A program made the position numbers and the translations under genes. From positions 372,001-436,000 of the forward strand of contig NZ_JABMJK010000003.1 in NCBI RefSeq assembly GCF_013376005.1: DNA of 64,000 nucleotides. Reading direction: 5' to 3'. This DNA comes from Duganella sp. SG902 (GTDB lineage Bacteria > Pseudomonadota > Gammaproteobacteria > Burkholderiales > Burkholderiaceae_D). A model generated the notes under the pieces. The model was not told the DNA's origin and searched no databases. It worked only from the letters and a program-made list of their open reading frames with translations. Each line of letters begins with the position of its first letter. Within the stretch, counting starts at the first letter, position 1. This document shows, one piece after another, positions 19,391 through 30,287 of the stretch.

Positions 19391-21337
19391 TCAGTTCAGC
19401 ACGGCCAGCGATGCGGTGAACTTCGCCGCATCCTGGAAGCCGATCACGCGCGAGTTGGCGATTTCCTTGCCCTGCTTGTCGAACAGGATGATGCCCGGCG
19501 GGCCGAACAGGCCGAAGCGTTTGAGCATGGCTTTGTCGTCCTCATCGTTGGCGGTGACGTCGACTTGCAGCAACACGGTGTTGGCCAGCTTGACGCGCAC
19601 TTGCGGATCGACGAAGGTCAGTTTTTCCATCTCTTTGCAGGACACGCACCAGTCGGCGTAGAAGTCGAGCATGGCGGTCTTGCCGCCGGTCCGGGCCAGC
19701 GCGGCGTCCAGCTGTTGCACGGTCTTGATGCGCTGGAAGGCCAGCGGCGCTTCATGCGCGGCCTTGCCGCTCAGGTGCGCCAGCGGCGCCAGCGGATCGC
19801 GGCCGCCGCTGACCACGCCCACCAGTTGCGCCACGCCCAGCACGGCGACGATCACGCCCACCGACTTGGCCACCCATTGGCCGGAATTCAGCAGCAGGTA
19901 CATGCCGTAGCCGACGAACAGCGCGGCCCAGCCCATCATCTGCACCGCGCCCGGCAGCACCGGCGACACCAGCCACCAGCCGACGGCCAGCATCAGCACG
20001 CCGAAGAAGCGCTTCACCGAATCCATCCACATGCCGGCTTTCGGCAGCAAGGCGCCGGCCGAGACCCCGACCAGGATCAGCGGCACGCTCATGCCGACCG
20101 CCATCGCGAACAAGGCGCCGCCGCCAATCAGGATGTCGCGCGACTGGCTGATGTAGACCAGCGCGGCGGCCAGCGGCGCCGCCACGCACGGCCCGACGAT
20201 CAGGGCGGAAATCGCGCCCATCACGAACACGCCGGCCAGCTTGCCGGAGGCTTGGCGGTTGGACACGGTGCTCAGTTTGCTTTGCAGGGCGGCCGGGACT
20301 TGCAGTTCGTAGAAGCCGAACATGGACAACGACAGCAGCGCCATCAGCAGTGCGAAGGCGCCCAGCACCCATGGGTTTTGCAACGCGCTGGCCAGGCCTT
20401 CGCCGGCCAGGCCGGCCGCCACGCCAAGCGCGGTGTAGACCAGGGCCATGCCCAGCGCGTAGGTGACGGACAGCAGCAGGCCACGGCTACGGCTCGATTG
20501 CGCCCCCTCGCCCACGATGATCGAGGACAGGATGGGCACCATGGGCAGCACGCAGGGCGTGAACGACAGGCCCAGGCCCAGCAGGGCGAACAGCGGCAGG
20601 ATAACCAGCAGTTTGCCGGATTTCAGCGCGGCTTCCAGGCGGCCCGATTCGTTGACCGGTGCGGGCGGCGCCACGGCCACCGGCGCCGGTTGCGGGATGT
20701 CGGTGGCGGTCGGCTTCGGCACGGTGTAGATCTTGACGCCGGGAGCGGCGGGCGCGGCCTTGCCGCCGTCCACGCCAAAGCTGACGGCGCCCTGCCCGGC
20801 CGCCGCCGCCGGGGGCGCGGCCACGCCGGCTCCCGCCGCGCCTGGCGTCGGTGCGCCCGTGGCGGTCAAGCCTGCGGCAGGCTGGGCGGCCGGGGGGGCA
20901 GCCGGCAGCGGCACGGAACCGCTGCCGGTCAACGACTCCTTGTAATCCTGCGGCGCGTAGCACAGGCCCTTGTCCGAGCAGCCCTGCGCGCTGGCCAGCA
21001 GCGTGAACGCGCCGTTGACGTCCACCGGCATGGTGATGGTCACGCTCTTGCGATACGTCTCCACGTCCTTGGCGAAGGTTTCATCGTAGTGGACTTTGCC
21101 TGGCGGGATCTGCGGCGCGCCCAGCTTGGCGCCCTGGGCGCTGAACTTGAAGCGCTCGCGGTACATGTAATAGCCGTCCGCGATCTGGAACGTCACCGCG
21201 ACGGTGTGCCCGTCCACCATGCGCGCCGAGAACTTGAACGCTTCGGACGGATCAAGGAAATCCTCCGCGCGAGCGGGCTGCAGCAGGAGCGCGATCAACG
21301 CCAGCAGCGGCGCGATAAAACGGGCGAATCGGGACAT
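19391..21337 (-). CDS. dsbD: Thiol:disulfide interchange protein DsbD
   Basis: DsbD carries electrons from cytoplasmic thioredoxin across the inner membrane to periplasmic oxidoreductases. I place the start at ATG 21337 (MSRFARFIAPLLALIALLL, a clear signal peptide with AGAGAAG upstream), giving 648 residues; a longer frame runs upstream without support. The N-terminal domain has its cysteine pair in QGCSDKGLCYAPQ. Eight membrane helices follow, with redox cysteines in FTPCVLPMVPIL and VGPCVAAPLAAAL. The C-terminal thioredoxin domain has DWCVSCKEMEK. An alanine/proline-rich linker of about 90 residues between the first and second domains is longer than usual. It may keep apocytochrome cysteines reduced for ResB-CcsB. 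Confidence 0.94.
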   Translation of the reverse strand: MSRFARFIAPLLALIALLLQPARAEDFLDPSEAFKFSARMVDGHTVAVTFQIADGYYMYRERFKFSAQGAKLGAPQIPPGKVHYDETFAKDVETYRKSVTITMPVDVNGAFTLLASAQGCSDKGLCYAPQDYKESLTGSGSVPLPAAPPAAQPAAGLTATGAPTPGAAGAGVAAPPAAAAGQGAVSFGVDGGKAAPAAPGVKIYTVPKPTATDIPQPAPVAVAPPAPVNESGRLEAALKSGKLLVILPLFALLGLGLSFTPCVLPMVPILSSIIVGEGAQSSRSRGLLLSVTYALGMALVYTALGVAAGLAGEGLASALQNPWVLGAFALLMALLSLSMFGFYELQVPAALQSKLSTVSNRQASGKLAGVFVMGAISALIVGPCVAAPLAAALVYISQSRDILIGGGALFAMAVGMSVPLILVGVSAGALLPKAGMWMDSVKRFFGVLMLAVGWWLVSPVLPGAVQMMGWAALFVGYGMYLLLNSGQWVAKSVGVIVAVLGVAQLVGVVSGGRDPLAPLAHLSGKAAHEAPLAFQRIKTVQQLDAALARTGGKTAMLDFYADWCVSCKEMEKLTFVDPQVRVKLANTVLLQVDVTANDEDDKAMLKRFGLFGPPGIILFDKQGKEIANSRVIGFQDAAKFTASLAVLN

Positions 21338-21471
21338 GAAATCTTCTCTCGGAGAACTGGTCATTGGAGCAACCGGCATAGTACACCGTGCACGTTTTTC
21401 CCGCCTGAGCACGGCCTTAAAAGCTTGTTTTATGCGAAACTCGGCCCTTTCAACACCCGTGGAGCAAGCCC

Positions 21472-23133
<1,662 letters not shown>

Positions 23134-23155
23134 GTCAGACTCAAAAATGGTTTAT

Positions 23156-23176
23156 ACATGCCAATTTCTGGCATGT
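23156..23176. terminator. Hairpin between convergent peptidase and PepSY genes
   Basis: ACATGCCA (23156-23163) pairs with TGGCATGT (23169-23176) around a 5-base loop, sited between two converging stops. U-tracts are weak on both sides, so it may be a bidirectional terminator of low efficiency. Confidence 0.5.
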
Positions 23177-23182
23177 GTAGCC

Positions 23183-24421
23183 TCAGGCGCCAGCCAACTC
23201 CCCAGCGCGCCGTTCCGCCGTCACCACGCGGGACGCGCGCTTGCGCCACCAGATGATCACGCCGGTCACACTCAGCATGGCCACCACCACGCCCATGAAG
23301 GAAATCAGGATGCGTCCCGGCAGGCCGAGAATGCGGCCGGAGTGCAGCGGGAATTGCGCCTGCACGAAAATATCGGCCGCCGTGCCTTTCCATGGCAGGC
23401 GTTCCCCCAGTAATTTACCGGCGCCGTCGTAATATAAATATGCCGGACCGACACCGCCGGCGCCGTGATCGTCACCCGGTTTATAGAAACTCACCCCATA
23501 AACATCAAAAGCACTGGTATAAAACACGCTGCCTACCGGCTCCGACCATTTACGTTGCACAGCTTCCCGGCTGGCTGTTTCAATCACCTGCGCATAACCG
23601 ACGGATGGCGCATATGGCTTATGAATATCGGCTATTGGACGGGTATCAAATGGCGTCGGCGTGACTTTGGAAATCTTGCTCATCACAGGGTAAAACACCT
23701 CGCTATATAAATTCAGCGAAAACGCGGTAAAGGCGAGAATAAATAACAGTATCCAGGTCCACAGACTAAATGCGCGGTGCAAATCGAAATTCAGTTTATT
23801 GCTGCCGCCGTTCCAGCGAATTTTCCAAGCGGGTTTCCAGCGCTGCATCCAGGTTTTATTTGCGTTCTGGCGGCGCAACGGCAGAGTCAGATAGAAACCG
23901 ACAAAGCTGTCGATGACCCAGATAATGGCAATGCCGCCCATCAGCCAGATACCCCAGCGGTCGATACTCCACATTTCCGGAATATGCAGGGTGTAATGCA
24001 GGCGATATAGGAAGGAAACGAAAGTCTCCTTGGTAATCGGCCAGACCGCGCCCCATTCGCGCTTGCCGAGTTCCACACCGCTCACCGGATCGACAAAGAC
24101 TTGATTAAAGCCGGGCTCGTAGAGTTTCTGCGTGGCCGGATTCACGCGCGGGGAAACGCCGAAGGCGATGGTCTGGCCGGGTTCCAGCTGCAATGGTACA
24201 AAAGACACCTGCACCTGCGGATAGCGCGCCTCCAGTTGCTGGACGAGCGCCAGCGTCGGTTGCGGTGCCCCGGGCGTGTGCGCCTCCATCAAGTGCGGAT
24301 TGAGCAGGTCGTCCAGCTCGTGGTCCCAGGAAATCACGGCGCCGGTGATGCCGCTGATGAACAAAAACCCGGCAGTCAGCAGGCCAAGATATCGGTGTAC
24401 CAGAGTCCAGAAGGCGCGCAT
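23183..24421 (-). CDS. PepSY-associated TM helix protein (iron-regulated membrane protein)
   Basis: A 412-residue inner-membrane protein with four hydrophobic helices: residues about 10-35 (RYLGLLTAGFLFISGITGAV), near 150-175 (LMGGIAIIWVIDSFVGFYL), near 215-235 (WTWILLFILAFTAFSLNLY) and near 375-395 (ILISFMGVVVAMLSVTGVI). This matches the PepSY_TM family, commonly found beside siderophore receptors and sometimes reducing ferric siderophores. The motif SWDHELDDLL and the region QVSFVPLQLEPGQT belong to periplasmic PepSY modules. A Fur-box-like sequence (24453-24471) sits 32 bases upstream, so iron starvation should induce it. No receptor is adjacent. Confidence 0.85.
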   Translation of the reverse strand: MRAFWTLVHRYLGLLTAGFLFISGITGAVISWDHELDDLLNPHLMEAHTPGAPQPTLALVQQLEARYPQVQVSFVPLQLEPGQTIAFGVSPRVNPATQKLYEPGFNQVFVDPVSGVELGKREWGAVWPITKETFVSFLYRLHYTLHIPEMWSIDRWGIWLMGGIAIIWVIDSFVGFYLTLPLRRQNANKTWMQRWKPAWKIRWNGGSNKLNFDLHRAFSLWTWILLFILAFTAFSLNLYSEVFYPVMSKISKVTPTPFDTRPIADIHKPYAPSVGYAQVIETASREAVQRKWSEPVGSVFYTSAFDVYGVSFYKPGDDHGAGGVGPAYLYYDGAGKLLGERLPWKGTAADIFVQAQFPLHSGRILGLPGRILISFMGVVVAMLSVTGVIIWWRKRASRVVTAERRAGELAGA

Positions 24422-24452
24422 GGCGGTCTCTCGCTAAGTCAGACAAAATATG

Positions 24453-24471
24453 AATGATAACGATTCTCATT
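24453..24471 (-). promoter_or_regulatory. Fur box upstream of the PepSY gene
   Basis: On the minus strand the site reads AATGAGAATCGTTATCATT, close to the 19-bp Fur consensus (GATAATGATAATCATTATC) in its dyad halves. It lies between the rplQ terminator and the PepSY start, where repression by ferrous Fur would be expected. Confidence 0.7.
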
Positions 24472-24490
24472 CCATTGTCAAACGAAAGAC

Positions 24491-24519
24491 AAAAAAAAGC
24501 CAGGCTAAGCCTGGCTTTT
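24491..24519 (-). terminator. Rho-independent terminator of the alpha operon
   Basis: AAAAGCCAGGC and GCCTGGCTTTT (24495-24519) form an 11-bp stem with a TAA loop, and eight As precede it on the plus strand (eight Us on the minus-strand transcript). It follows the rplQ stop by 24 bases. Symmetry allows termination in both directions. Confidence 0.9.
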
Positions 24520-24543
24520 CAGTACTGCGGGACGACCGGCTGA

Positions 24544-24939
24544 TTACTCGGCGGTTGGTGCGTCTTCCACAGCGGTGACTTCTGGACGGTCCAGCAGCTC
24601 AACGTAAGCCATTGGAGCGTTGTCGCCAACGCGGAAACCCATTTTCAGGATGCGCAGGTAGCCGCCGTTACGTGCAGCGTAGCGTGGGCCCAGTTCCGAG
24701 AACAGTTTGCCCACGATTTCGCGGTCGCGCAGACGGGAGAATGCCAGACGCTTGTTAGCCAGGGTGTCGGTCTTGCCCAGGGTCAGGATAGGCTCAACAA
24801 CGCGGCGCAGTTCTTTGGCTTTTGGCAGCGTGGTTTTGATGGCTTCATGACGCAGCAGCGATACGGTCATGTTGCGCAGCATAGCCAGACGGTGGGACGA
24901 GGTACGGTTCAGTTTACGGAGGCCGTGACGGTGACGCAT
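24544..24939 (-). CDS. rplQ: 50S ribosomal protein L17
   Basis: L17 sits near the peptide exit tunnel of the large subunit. The 131-residue protein begins [17 protein letters not shown], the universal L17 N-terminus, and contains [13 protein letters not shown] and [22 protein letters not shown], both split only by expected variation. Length is normal. It is the last gene of the alpha operon, followed by a strong terminator at 24491-24519. A REP-like repeat (25051-25123) separates it from rpoA, making a spacer of 189 bases where tens are usual. Confidence 0.97.
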   Translation of the reverse strand: MRHRHGLRKLNRTSSHRLAMLRNMTVSLLRHEAIKTTLPKAKELRRVVEPILTLGKTDTLANKRLAFSRLRDREIVGKLFSELGPRYAARNGGYLRILKMGFRVGDNAPMAYVELLDRPEVTAVEDAPTAE

Positions 24940-25050
24940 GGTACTTCCTTTCGATGATGTTTAAATCCGAGTTCTTCGATCGCTCAACATGAGCGCGGAC
25001 CGGTTTTAGTGAAACGCCTCAGCAACATGCCAAGGCGGTACTGCAGATCC

Positions 25051-25123
25051 GTCGTCCCGGCGGAGGCCGGGACCCATGCCGAGCATGCTCAGCATGGACT
25101 CCCGCCTGCGCGGGAGTGACGGC
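25051..25123. repeat. REP-like palindromic intergenic element, copy B (rplQ-rpoA spacer)
   Basis: TCCCGGC-GGAG-GCCGGGA and CTCCCGC-CTGC-GCGGGAG flank a central palindrome around GAGCATGCTC. The first half matches copy A (8921) and copy C (26206). It lies inside the alpha operon transcript, where it would form two stable RNA hairpins. Confidence 0.7.
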
Positions 25124-25128
25124 TCGAA

Positions 25129-26106
25129 TTACTTCTCCAGACCAGCAGGCGGCCAGTTTTCCAGCTTCATGCCCAGGGTCAGACCACGGGAAGCCAGGAC
25201 TTCCTTGATCTCGTTCAGCGACTTGCGGCCCAGGTTCGGGGTCTTCAGCAGTTCGTTTTCCGAACGCTGGATCAGGTCGCCGATGTAGTAGATGTTTTCC
25301 GCTTTCAGGCAGTTGGCCGAACGCACGGTCAGTTCCAGATCGTCCACTGGACGCAGCAGGATCGGATCGACCAGCGGCGCGCGCGATGGCGCTTCCGCGG
25401 CGGCTTCGGTGCCTTCCAGGGCGGCGAACACGTTCAGTTGATCGACCAGCACGCGGGCCGATTGACGGATCGCTTCCTCCGGCGAGATCACACCGTTGGT
25501 TTCGATGTTGATGATCAGCTTGTCCAAGTCGGTACGCTGTTCCACACGGGCGGACTCAACGAAGTACGACACGCGGCGCACTGGCGAGAACGACGCGTCC
25601 AGGATGATGCGGCCGATGGTTTTGTTGGTGTCTTCCGACAGGCGACGCACGTTGCCCGGCACATAGCCGCGGCCTTTCTCGACCTTGATCTGCATGTCCA
25701 GCTTGCCGCCGGCGGTCAGGTGAGCGATCACGTGGTCCGGGTTGATCAGTTCCACGTCGTGTGGCAGATCGATGTCCGAAGCCAGCACCGCGCCCTCGCC
25801 TTCCTTCTTCAGGGTCAGGGTGACGGAGTCACGGTTGTGCACTTTGAACACAACGCCCTTCAGGTTCAGCAGCAGGTCGACCACGTCTTCTTGCACGCCG
25901 TCCAGCGACGAGTACTCGTGCACCACACCGGCGATCGTCACTTCGGTTGGCGCGTAGCCAATCATCGAGGACAGCAGCACGCGGCGCAGCGCGTTGCCCA
26001 GGGTGTGGCCGTAGCCGCGTTCGAACGGTTCCATCACGACTTTGGCGTGACCGGCGCCCAGCGCCTCGACATCGATAATACGTGGTTTCAACAGGCTGTT
26101 TTGCAT
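25129..26106 (-). CDS. rpoA: RNA polymerase alpha subunit
   Basis: The alpha subunit dimerises to nucleate RNA polymerase assembly and contacts UP elements and activators. The 325-residue protein has the N-terminal dimerisation domain ([20 protein letters not shown] near residue 28-47, ending around 235), a flexible linker, and a C-terminal domain with [14 protein letters not shown] and [19 protein letters not shown], which bear the DNA-contacting residues. Length is typical. It lies between rpsD and rplQ in alpha-operon order. Both flanking spacers contain a REP-like element, and a terminator-like hairpin (26166-26191) precedes it, which could tune alpha relative to ribosomal proteins. Confidence 0.98.
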   Translation of the reverse strand: MQNSLLKPRIIDVEALGAGHAKVVMEPFERGYGHTLGNALRRVLLSSMIGYAPTEVTIAGVVHEYSSLDGVQEDVVDLLLNLKGVVFKVHNRDSVTLTLKKEGEGAVLASDIDLPHDVELINPDHVIAHLTAGGKLDMQIKVEKGRGYVPGNVRRLSEDTNKTIGRIILDASFSPVRRVSYFVESARVEQRTDLDKLIINIETNGVISPEEAIRQSARVLVDQLNVFAALEGTEAAAEAPSRAPLVDPILLRPVDDLELTVRSANCLKAENIYYIGDLIQRSENELLKTPNLGRKSLNEIKEVLASRGLTLGMKLENWPPAGLEK

Positions 26107-26165
26107 GTAAATGTCCTTTTCAATACCCTCGGCGCGTTAAGCCGATAAGGCTGATGGCATTAGTG

Positions 26166-26191
26166 AAAACGCCCGCTCAGATGAGCGGGCG
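26166..26191 (-). terminator. Attenuator-like hairpin between rpsD and rpoA
   Basis: CGCCCGCTCA (26170-26179) pairs with TGAGCGGGCG (26182-26191); on the minus strand it is followed by TTTT. It lies inside the alpha operon, upstream of rpoA. The T-run is short, so partial termination or RNA processing is more likely than full stop. Confidence 0.55.
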
Positions 26192-26205
26192 GACGTAAAG
26201 CTAAA

Positions 26206-26234
26206 TTGGATCCCGGCCTTCGCCGGGACGACGG
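26206..26234. repeat. REP-like palindromic element, copy C (half-size; rpoA-rpsD spacer)
   Basis: The sequence TCCCGGC-CTTC-GCCGGGA followed by CGACGGC is the reverse complement of the first half of copies A and B. The second hairpin is missing. Adjacent ACGGC-TGAC-GCCGT makes a small extra palindrome. Confidence 0.6.
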
Positions 26235-26258
26235 CTGACGCCGTCGCTTGACTACAGA

Positions 26259-26882
26259 TTAACGCGAGTACAGTTCGACGATCAGCGATTCGTTGACGTC
26301 GGCGGCGATCTCGTTGCGCTCTGGCAGGGACTTGAAGGTGCCTTCCATTTTCTTGGCATCGACCGACACCCAGGCTGGCATGCCAACTTGTTCGGCCAGC
26401 GACAGCGCTTCCAGGATACGCACTTGCTTCTTGGCTTTTTCGCGCACGGCGATCACGTCGCCCACTTTGACCGAGTACGAAGCGATGTTCACCACATTGC
26501 CGTTCACGGTGAAGGCTTTGTGCGATACCAGCTGACGCGCTTCAGCGCGGGTCGAGCCGAAGCCCATGCGGTATGCGACGTTGTCCAGACGGGCTTCCAG
26601 CAGCTTCAGCAGGGTTTCGCCGGTGTTGCCTTTGCGGCGGTCGGCTTCCGCGAAGTAGCGACGGAACTGACGTTCCAGCACGCCGTACATACGTTTCACT
26701 TTTTGTTTTTCGCGCAGCTGGTTGCCGTAGTCCGAGGTACGGGCGCCCGACTTCACGCCGTGCTGACCTGGCTTTACGTCCAGTTTGCATTTGCTGTCCA
26801 GCGAGCGGCGGGCGCTCTTCAGGAACAGATCGGTGCCTTCACGGCGGGAGAGTTTTGCTTTTGGTCCGATATAACGTGCCAC
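26259..26882 (-). CDS. rpsD: 30S ribosomal protein S4
   Basis: S4 starts 30S assembly by binding the 5' domain of 16S rRNA. In E. coli it also represses its operon. The 207-residue protein begins [15 protein letters not shown] and has the family segments [18 protein letters not shown] and, in the S4 RNA-binding domain, [20 protein letters not shown]. The N-terminal zinc cysteines of some S4 paralogues are absent. Length is standard. The spacer to rpsK is 189 bases. I did not confirm the S4-binding pseudoknot. Confidence 0.97.
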   Translation of the reverse strand: MARYIGPKAKLSRREGTDLFLKSARRSLDSKCKLDVKPGQHGVKSGARTSDYGNQLREKQKVKRMYGVLERQFRRYFAEADRRKGNTGETLLKLLEARLDNVAYRMGFGSTRAEARQLVSHKAFTVNGNVVNIASYSVKVGDVIAVREKAKKQVRILEALSLAEQVGMPAWVSVDAKKMEGTFKSLPERNEIAADVNESLIVELYSR

Positions 26883-27071
26883 GGTGCTTTCCTTTTAAAA
26901 TTAATGACGTCCCAACTACCTGCGTAGTTAGACGCTAGTCTGGTCTGCGGTGAGCCAGACGTGGCTTGGGTCTGTTGAAGACAGACGACAATAGCCGGGC
27001 AGTATAGCCGTCTCCGGCTTCCTGCACCAGCTTTATTGTGTAACAGCGCAGCCGGCAAGCCGGCCAGGCCA

Positions 27072-27476
27072 TTAGATACGACGACGCTTTGGAGGGCGGC
27101 AGCCGTTGTGTGGAACTGGCGTCACGTCCTGGATCTCGGTGATCTTGATGCCCAGGTTGTTCAGCGCGCGCACAGCCGATTCACGGCCTGGGCCTGGGCC
27201 CTTGATGCGCACTTCCAGGTTCTTCACGCCGCATTCGATCGCGACTTTACCAGCGGCTTCGGCAGCAACCTGCGCTGCGAACGGGGTCGATTTACGCGAA
27301 CCCTTGAAGCCAGCACCACCGGAGGTCGCCCACGACAGCGCGTTGCCCTGACGGTCGGTGATGGTGATGATGGTGTTGTTGAAGGAAGCGTGAACGTGTG
27401 CGATGCCTTCGGCAACGTTCTTCTTGACCTTCTTGCGTACGCGAGCGGCTGCTGCGCTGCTTTGTTGCTTAGCCAT
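27072..27476 (-). CDS. rpsK: 30S ribosomal protein S11
   Basis: S11 lies on the platform of the small subunit near the Shine-Dalgarno groove. The 134-residue protein shows a lysine-rich N-terminus ([20 protein letters not shown]), the central [20 protein letters not shown] and the C-terminal [18 protein letters not shown], all invariant features. The [12 protein letters not shown] end is intact. It is 14 bases downstream of rpsM in the alpha operon. Confidence 0.97.
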   Translation of the reverse strand: MAKQQSSAAAARVRKKVKKNVAEGIAHVHASFNNTIITITDRQGNALSWATSGGAGFKGSRKSTPFAAQVAAEAAGKVAIECGVKNLEVRIKGPGPGRESAVRALNNLGIKITEIQDVTPVPHNGCRPPKRRRI

Positions 27477-27490
27477 GTGATTTCCCTAGA

Positions 27491-27856
27491 TTATTTCTTG
27501 AGCGATTGAGCGGCTTTGCGCGGGCCCTTGCGGGTACGTGCATTGGTGCGGGTGCGTTGACCGCGGACCGGCAGGCCCTTGCGGTGACGCATGCCGCGGT
27601 AGCAACCCAGATCCATCAAACGCTTGATGTTCATGGACAGTTCGCGACGCAGATCGCCTTCGACGATGAATTTTGCTACTTCATCGCGCAGCTTTTCCAG
27701 TTCGCTGTCGTCCAGGTCTTTGACCTTTTTATTGGTCGCAATACCGGTCTGCGCGCAGATGAACTTCGCGCGTGGACGGCCTACACCGTAGATGGCGGTC
27801 AGGCCGATAACGGTGTGCTGATGATTTGGGATATTAACCCCTGCAATACGTGCCAT
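27491..27856 (-). CDS. rpsM: 30S ribosomal protein S13
   Basis: S13 is a head protein contacting the large subunit and P-site tRNA. The 121-residue product starts [19 protein letters not shown] and ends with the basic tail [18 protein letters not shown] that reaches the P site. The helix-two-turn-helix region [18 protein letters not shown] is typical. It follows rpmJ and heads the alpha operon in E. coli order. Confidence 0.97.
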   Translation of the reverse strand: MARIAGVNIPNHQHTVIGLTAIYGVGRPRAKFICAQTGIATNKKVKDLDDSELEKLRDEVAKFIVEGDLRRELSMNIKRLMDLGCYRGMRHRKGLPVRGQRTRTNARTRKGPRKAAQSLKK

Positions 27857-27883
27857 TCGTTATTCCTCGATAAATAACGGTTA

Positions 27884-27997
27884 TTAACCTTGACGCTGCT
27901 TGTGACGTGGTTCGACGCAGATTACGCGAACAACGCCCTTGCGCTTGATGATCTTGCAGTTGCGGCAGATCCGCTTGACTGAGGCGTTAACTTTCAT
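27884..27997 (-). CDS. rpmJ: 50S ribosomal protein L36
   Basis: A 37-residue protein, reading [20 protein letters not shown] then [17 protein letters not shown] from ATG 27997. The zinc-binding pattern C-x2-C ... C ... H (C11, C14, C27, H32) is complete, so this is the zinc-dependent form. It lies between infA and rpsM, the normal betaproteobacterial position. Confidence 0.96.
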   Translation of the reverse strand: MKVNASVKRICRNCKIIKRKGVVRVICVEPRHKQRQG

Positions 27998-28031
27998 TAT
28001 GAACTCTCTTCTAAGGTTCGATTATCTAAAA

Positions 28032-28250
28032 TTACTTGGTCCGGAACACAATGCGGGCGCGGGACAGGTCGTAAGGTGTCAGTTCGACCGTCACCTTATC
28101 GCCAGGCAGGATGCGGATATAGTTCATCCGCATTTTACCTGAAATATGTCCCAGCACCACGTGCCCGTTCTCCAGCTTTACTCGAAATGTTGCATTAGGG
28201 AGATTTTCCAGGATCTCGCCCTGCATCTGTATGACGTCGTCTTTTGCCAT
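28032..28250 (-). CDS. infA: Translation initiation factor IF-1
   Basis: IF-1 blocks the ribosomal A site during initiation. The 72-residue OB-fold protein begins [20 protein letters not shown] and ends [12 protein letters not shown], with the conserved [20 protein letters not shown] region split over the middle strands. Its position between secY and rpmJ is characteristic of betaproteobacteria; in E. coli infA is elsewhere on the chromosome. Confidence 0.97.
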   Translation of the reverse strand: MAKDDVIQMQGEILENLPNATFRVKLENGHVVLGHISGKMRMNYIRILPGDKVTVELTPYDLSRARIVFRTK

Positions 28251-28271
28251 TCGGTGTATGTGAAACCGCGC

Positions 28272-29606
28272 TTATCGCGTCGGAATTCCGCCTTTGAAGT
28301 TTGCTTTGCGCAGCAGCGATTCATATTGCTGCGACATCACGTAGTTTTGTACCTGCGCCATGAAGTCCATGGTCACAACCACAATAATCAACAGAGAAGT
28401 ACCACCAAAATAGAACGGTACCTTCCACTCGGCTACCATGAATTCCGGCAACAAACACACCAAAGTGATGTAGATGGCGCCAGCCAAAGTCAATCGCGTC
28501 AGGATCTTGTCGATGTAGCGGGCAGTCTGCTCACCGGGACGGATCCCTGGCACAAAGGCCCCGCTCTTCTTCAAGTTGTCTGCCGTCTCCTTGCTGTTGA
28601 ATACCAGCGCGGTGTAGAAGAAGCAGAAGAACACGATGGCAATGGCGTACAACAGTGCGTGGATGGGCTCGCCTGGCCCCATCGATGCGGCCAAATCTTT
28701 CAGGAACCGGACCGCCGGGTTAGCCGTATCGGCGCCGGTGGTGAACCAGCCCACGATCGTAGCCGGGAACAAGATAATCGACGAAGCGAAGATCGGTGGG
28801 ATCACGCCGGCCATGTTCAACTTCAATGGCAGGTGCGAGGTTTGGCCACCGTAAATCTTGTTACCCACCTGGCGTTTCGCGTAGTTGACCAGGATCTTGC
28901 GTTGGCCACGTTCCACGAACACCACCAGGAACGTCACCGCCACCACCAGGATCATGATGATGATCGCCGACAGCGCGCCGATCGAACCGTTGCTCACCGA
29001 CTGGCCGAGGCCACCCAGTGCGCCCGGCAGACCGGCCGCGATACCCGCGAAGATGATGATCGAGATGCCGTTACCGAGACCGCGCTCGGTAATCTGCTCG
29101 CCCAACCACATCACGAACATGGTGCCGGTCAACAGCGTAACGACCGTCACGAAACGGAAGGCATAGCCCGGATCCAGCACCAGGCCTGCCTGCGACTCCA
29201 AAGCAACTGCAATCCCGAGCGCCTGGAACGCCGCCAGCACCACCGTGAAGTAACGGGTGTACTGCGTGATCTTGCGTCGGCCTGCTTCGCCTTCCTTCTT
29301 CAACGCCTCCATCTGCGGCGACACGATCGACACCAACTGCATGATGATCGAGGCCGAGATGTACGGCGTGATACCCAGCGCAAACACCGTGAAGCGCGCG
29401 AGCGCGCCACCGCTGAACATGTTCAACATGCCCAGGATGCCGCCCTCTTGCGACTTGAACAGCGCGGCCAATTGTACCGGATCGATCCCGGGAACCGGGA
29501 TGTGAGCGCCGATACGATAAACCACCAATGCGCCAAGCAGGAACCAGAGCCGGCCCCAGGGGAAACCAGCTGCCGCACTTTTAGCCAATTGTGGATTAGT
29601 CGCCAA
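28272..29606 (-). CDS. secY: Preprotein translocase subunit SecY
   Basis: SecY is the channel of the Sec translocon in the inner membrane. The 444-residue protein has ten hydrophobic helices; the first ([20 protein letters not shown]) leads into the plug region [10 protein letters not shown]. Conserved segments include [25 protein letters not shown] (cytoplasmic loop) and [20 protein letters not shown] (loop C5, needed for SecA and ribosome contact). Length is normal. It follows rplO and precedes infA. Confidence 0.97.
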   Translation of the reverse strand: MATNPQLAKSAAAGFPWGRLWFLLGALVVYRIGAHIPVPGIDPVQLAALFKSQEGGILGMLNMFSGGALARFTVFALGITPYISASIIMQLVSIVSPQMEALKKEGEAGRRKITQYTRYFTVVLAAFQALGIAVALESQAGLVLDPGYAFRFVTVVTLLTGTMFVMWLGEQITERGLGNGISIIIFAGIAAGLPGALGGLGQSVSNGSIGALSAIIIMILVVAVTFLVVFVERGQRKILVNYAKRQVGNKIYGGQTSHLPLKLNMAGVIPPIFASSIILFPATIVGWFTTGADTANPAVRFLKDLAASMGPGEPIHALLYAIAIVFFCFFYTALVFNSKETADNLKKSGAFVPGIRPGEQTARYIDKILTRLTLAGAIYITLVCLLPEFMVAEWKVPFYFGGTSLLIIVVVTMDFMAQVQNYVMSQQYESLLRKANFKGGIPTR

Positions 29607-29637
29607 TTTTCGCTCCGATCAAGCTGTTAGCGGTGGC

Positions 29638-30069
29638 TCAAGCTACCGAGCCGCCGGCTGCTTCGATGGCAGCTTTCGCGCCAGCGGTCACTTTCAGGCC
29701 TTTGAGGTTCACCGCCTTGGTGATCTCGCCGGACAGGATGACGCGCACGTCGCGTGCCAGCACGCTCAGTACGCCAGCTTGTTTCAGCACCAGGATGTCG
29801 ACATCGCCAACAGCCAGGTTGTTCAGGTCGGACAGACGCACTTCAGCTTTGAAGGTGGCGTTGAGCGACTTGAAACCGCGCTTAGGCAGACGACGTTGCA
29901 GAGGCATCTGACCGCCTTCGAAGCCGACTTTGTGGAAGCCGCCCGAACGCGATTTCTGACCCTTGTGGCCGCGGCCTGCGGTTTTACCCAGGCCGGAGCC
30001 GATACCGCGGCCGACGCGACGCTTGTAGTGCTTGGCGCCATCGGCTGGTTGAATGGTATTCAGTTCCAT
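29638..30069 (-). CDS. rplO: 50S ribosomal protein L15
   Basis: L15 is a late-assembly protein with a long extended N-terminus. From ATG 30069 ([18 protein letters not shown]) it has 143 residues, the usual size; an upstream ATG at 30102 overlaps rpmD and is disfavoured. The glycine/lysine-rich stretch [20 protein letters not shown] is diagnostic. Confidence 0.97.
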   Translation of the reverse strand: MELNTIQPADGAKHYKRRVGRGIGSGLGKTAGRGHKGQKSRSGGFHKVGFEGGQMPLQRRLPKRGFKSLNATFKAEVRLSDLNNLAVGDVDILVLKQAGVLSVLARDVRVILSGEITKAVNLKGLKVTAGAKAAIEAAGGSVA

Positions 30070-30094
30070 GATTTCTCCGTGAGTAAGCCGAGGC

Positions 30095-30277
30095 TTACGC
30101 AACTACTTTAACGAGATACGACACTTTGTTGATCATGCCGCGTACCGATGGGGTGTCTTGCAGCTCGGCGACCGAGTTGACGCGACGCAGGCCCAGGCCT
30201 TTGACGGTAGCGCGGTGATCTTGACGAGTGCCGATCAGGCCCTTCACCAGTTGTACTTTGACGGTTTTCGTAGTCAT
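30095..30277 (-). CDS. rpmD: 50S ribosomal protein L30
   Basis: A 60-residue protein starting at ATG 30277 ([17 protein letters not shown]). The motif [16 protein letters not shown] identifies L30. An in-frame ATG three codons upstream is possible but would place the ribosome-binding site inside rpsE. It sits 10 bases after the rpsE stop. Confidence 0.95.
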   Translation of the reverse strand: MTTKTVKVQLVKGLIGTRQDHRATVKGLGLRRVNSVAELQDTPSVRGMINKVSYLVKVVA

Positions 30278-30287
30278 GTGGTTCACC

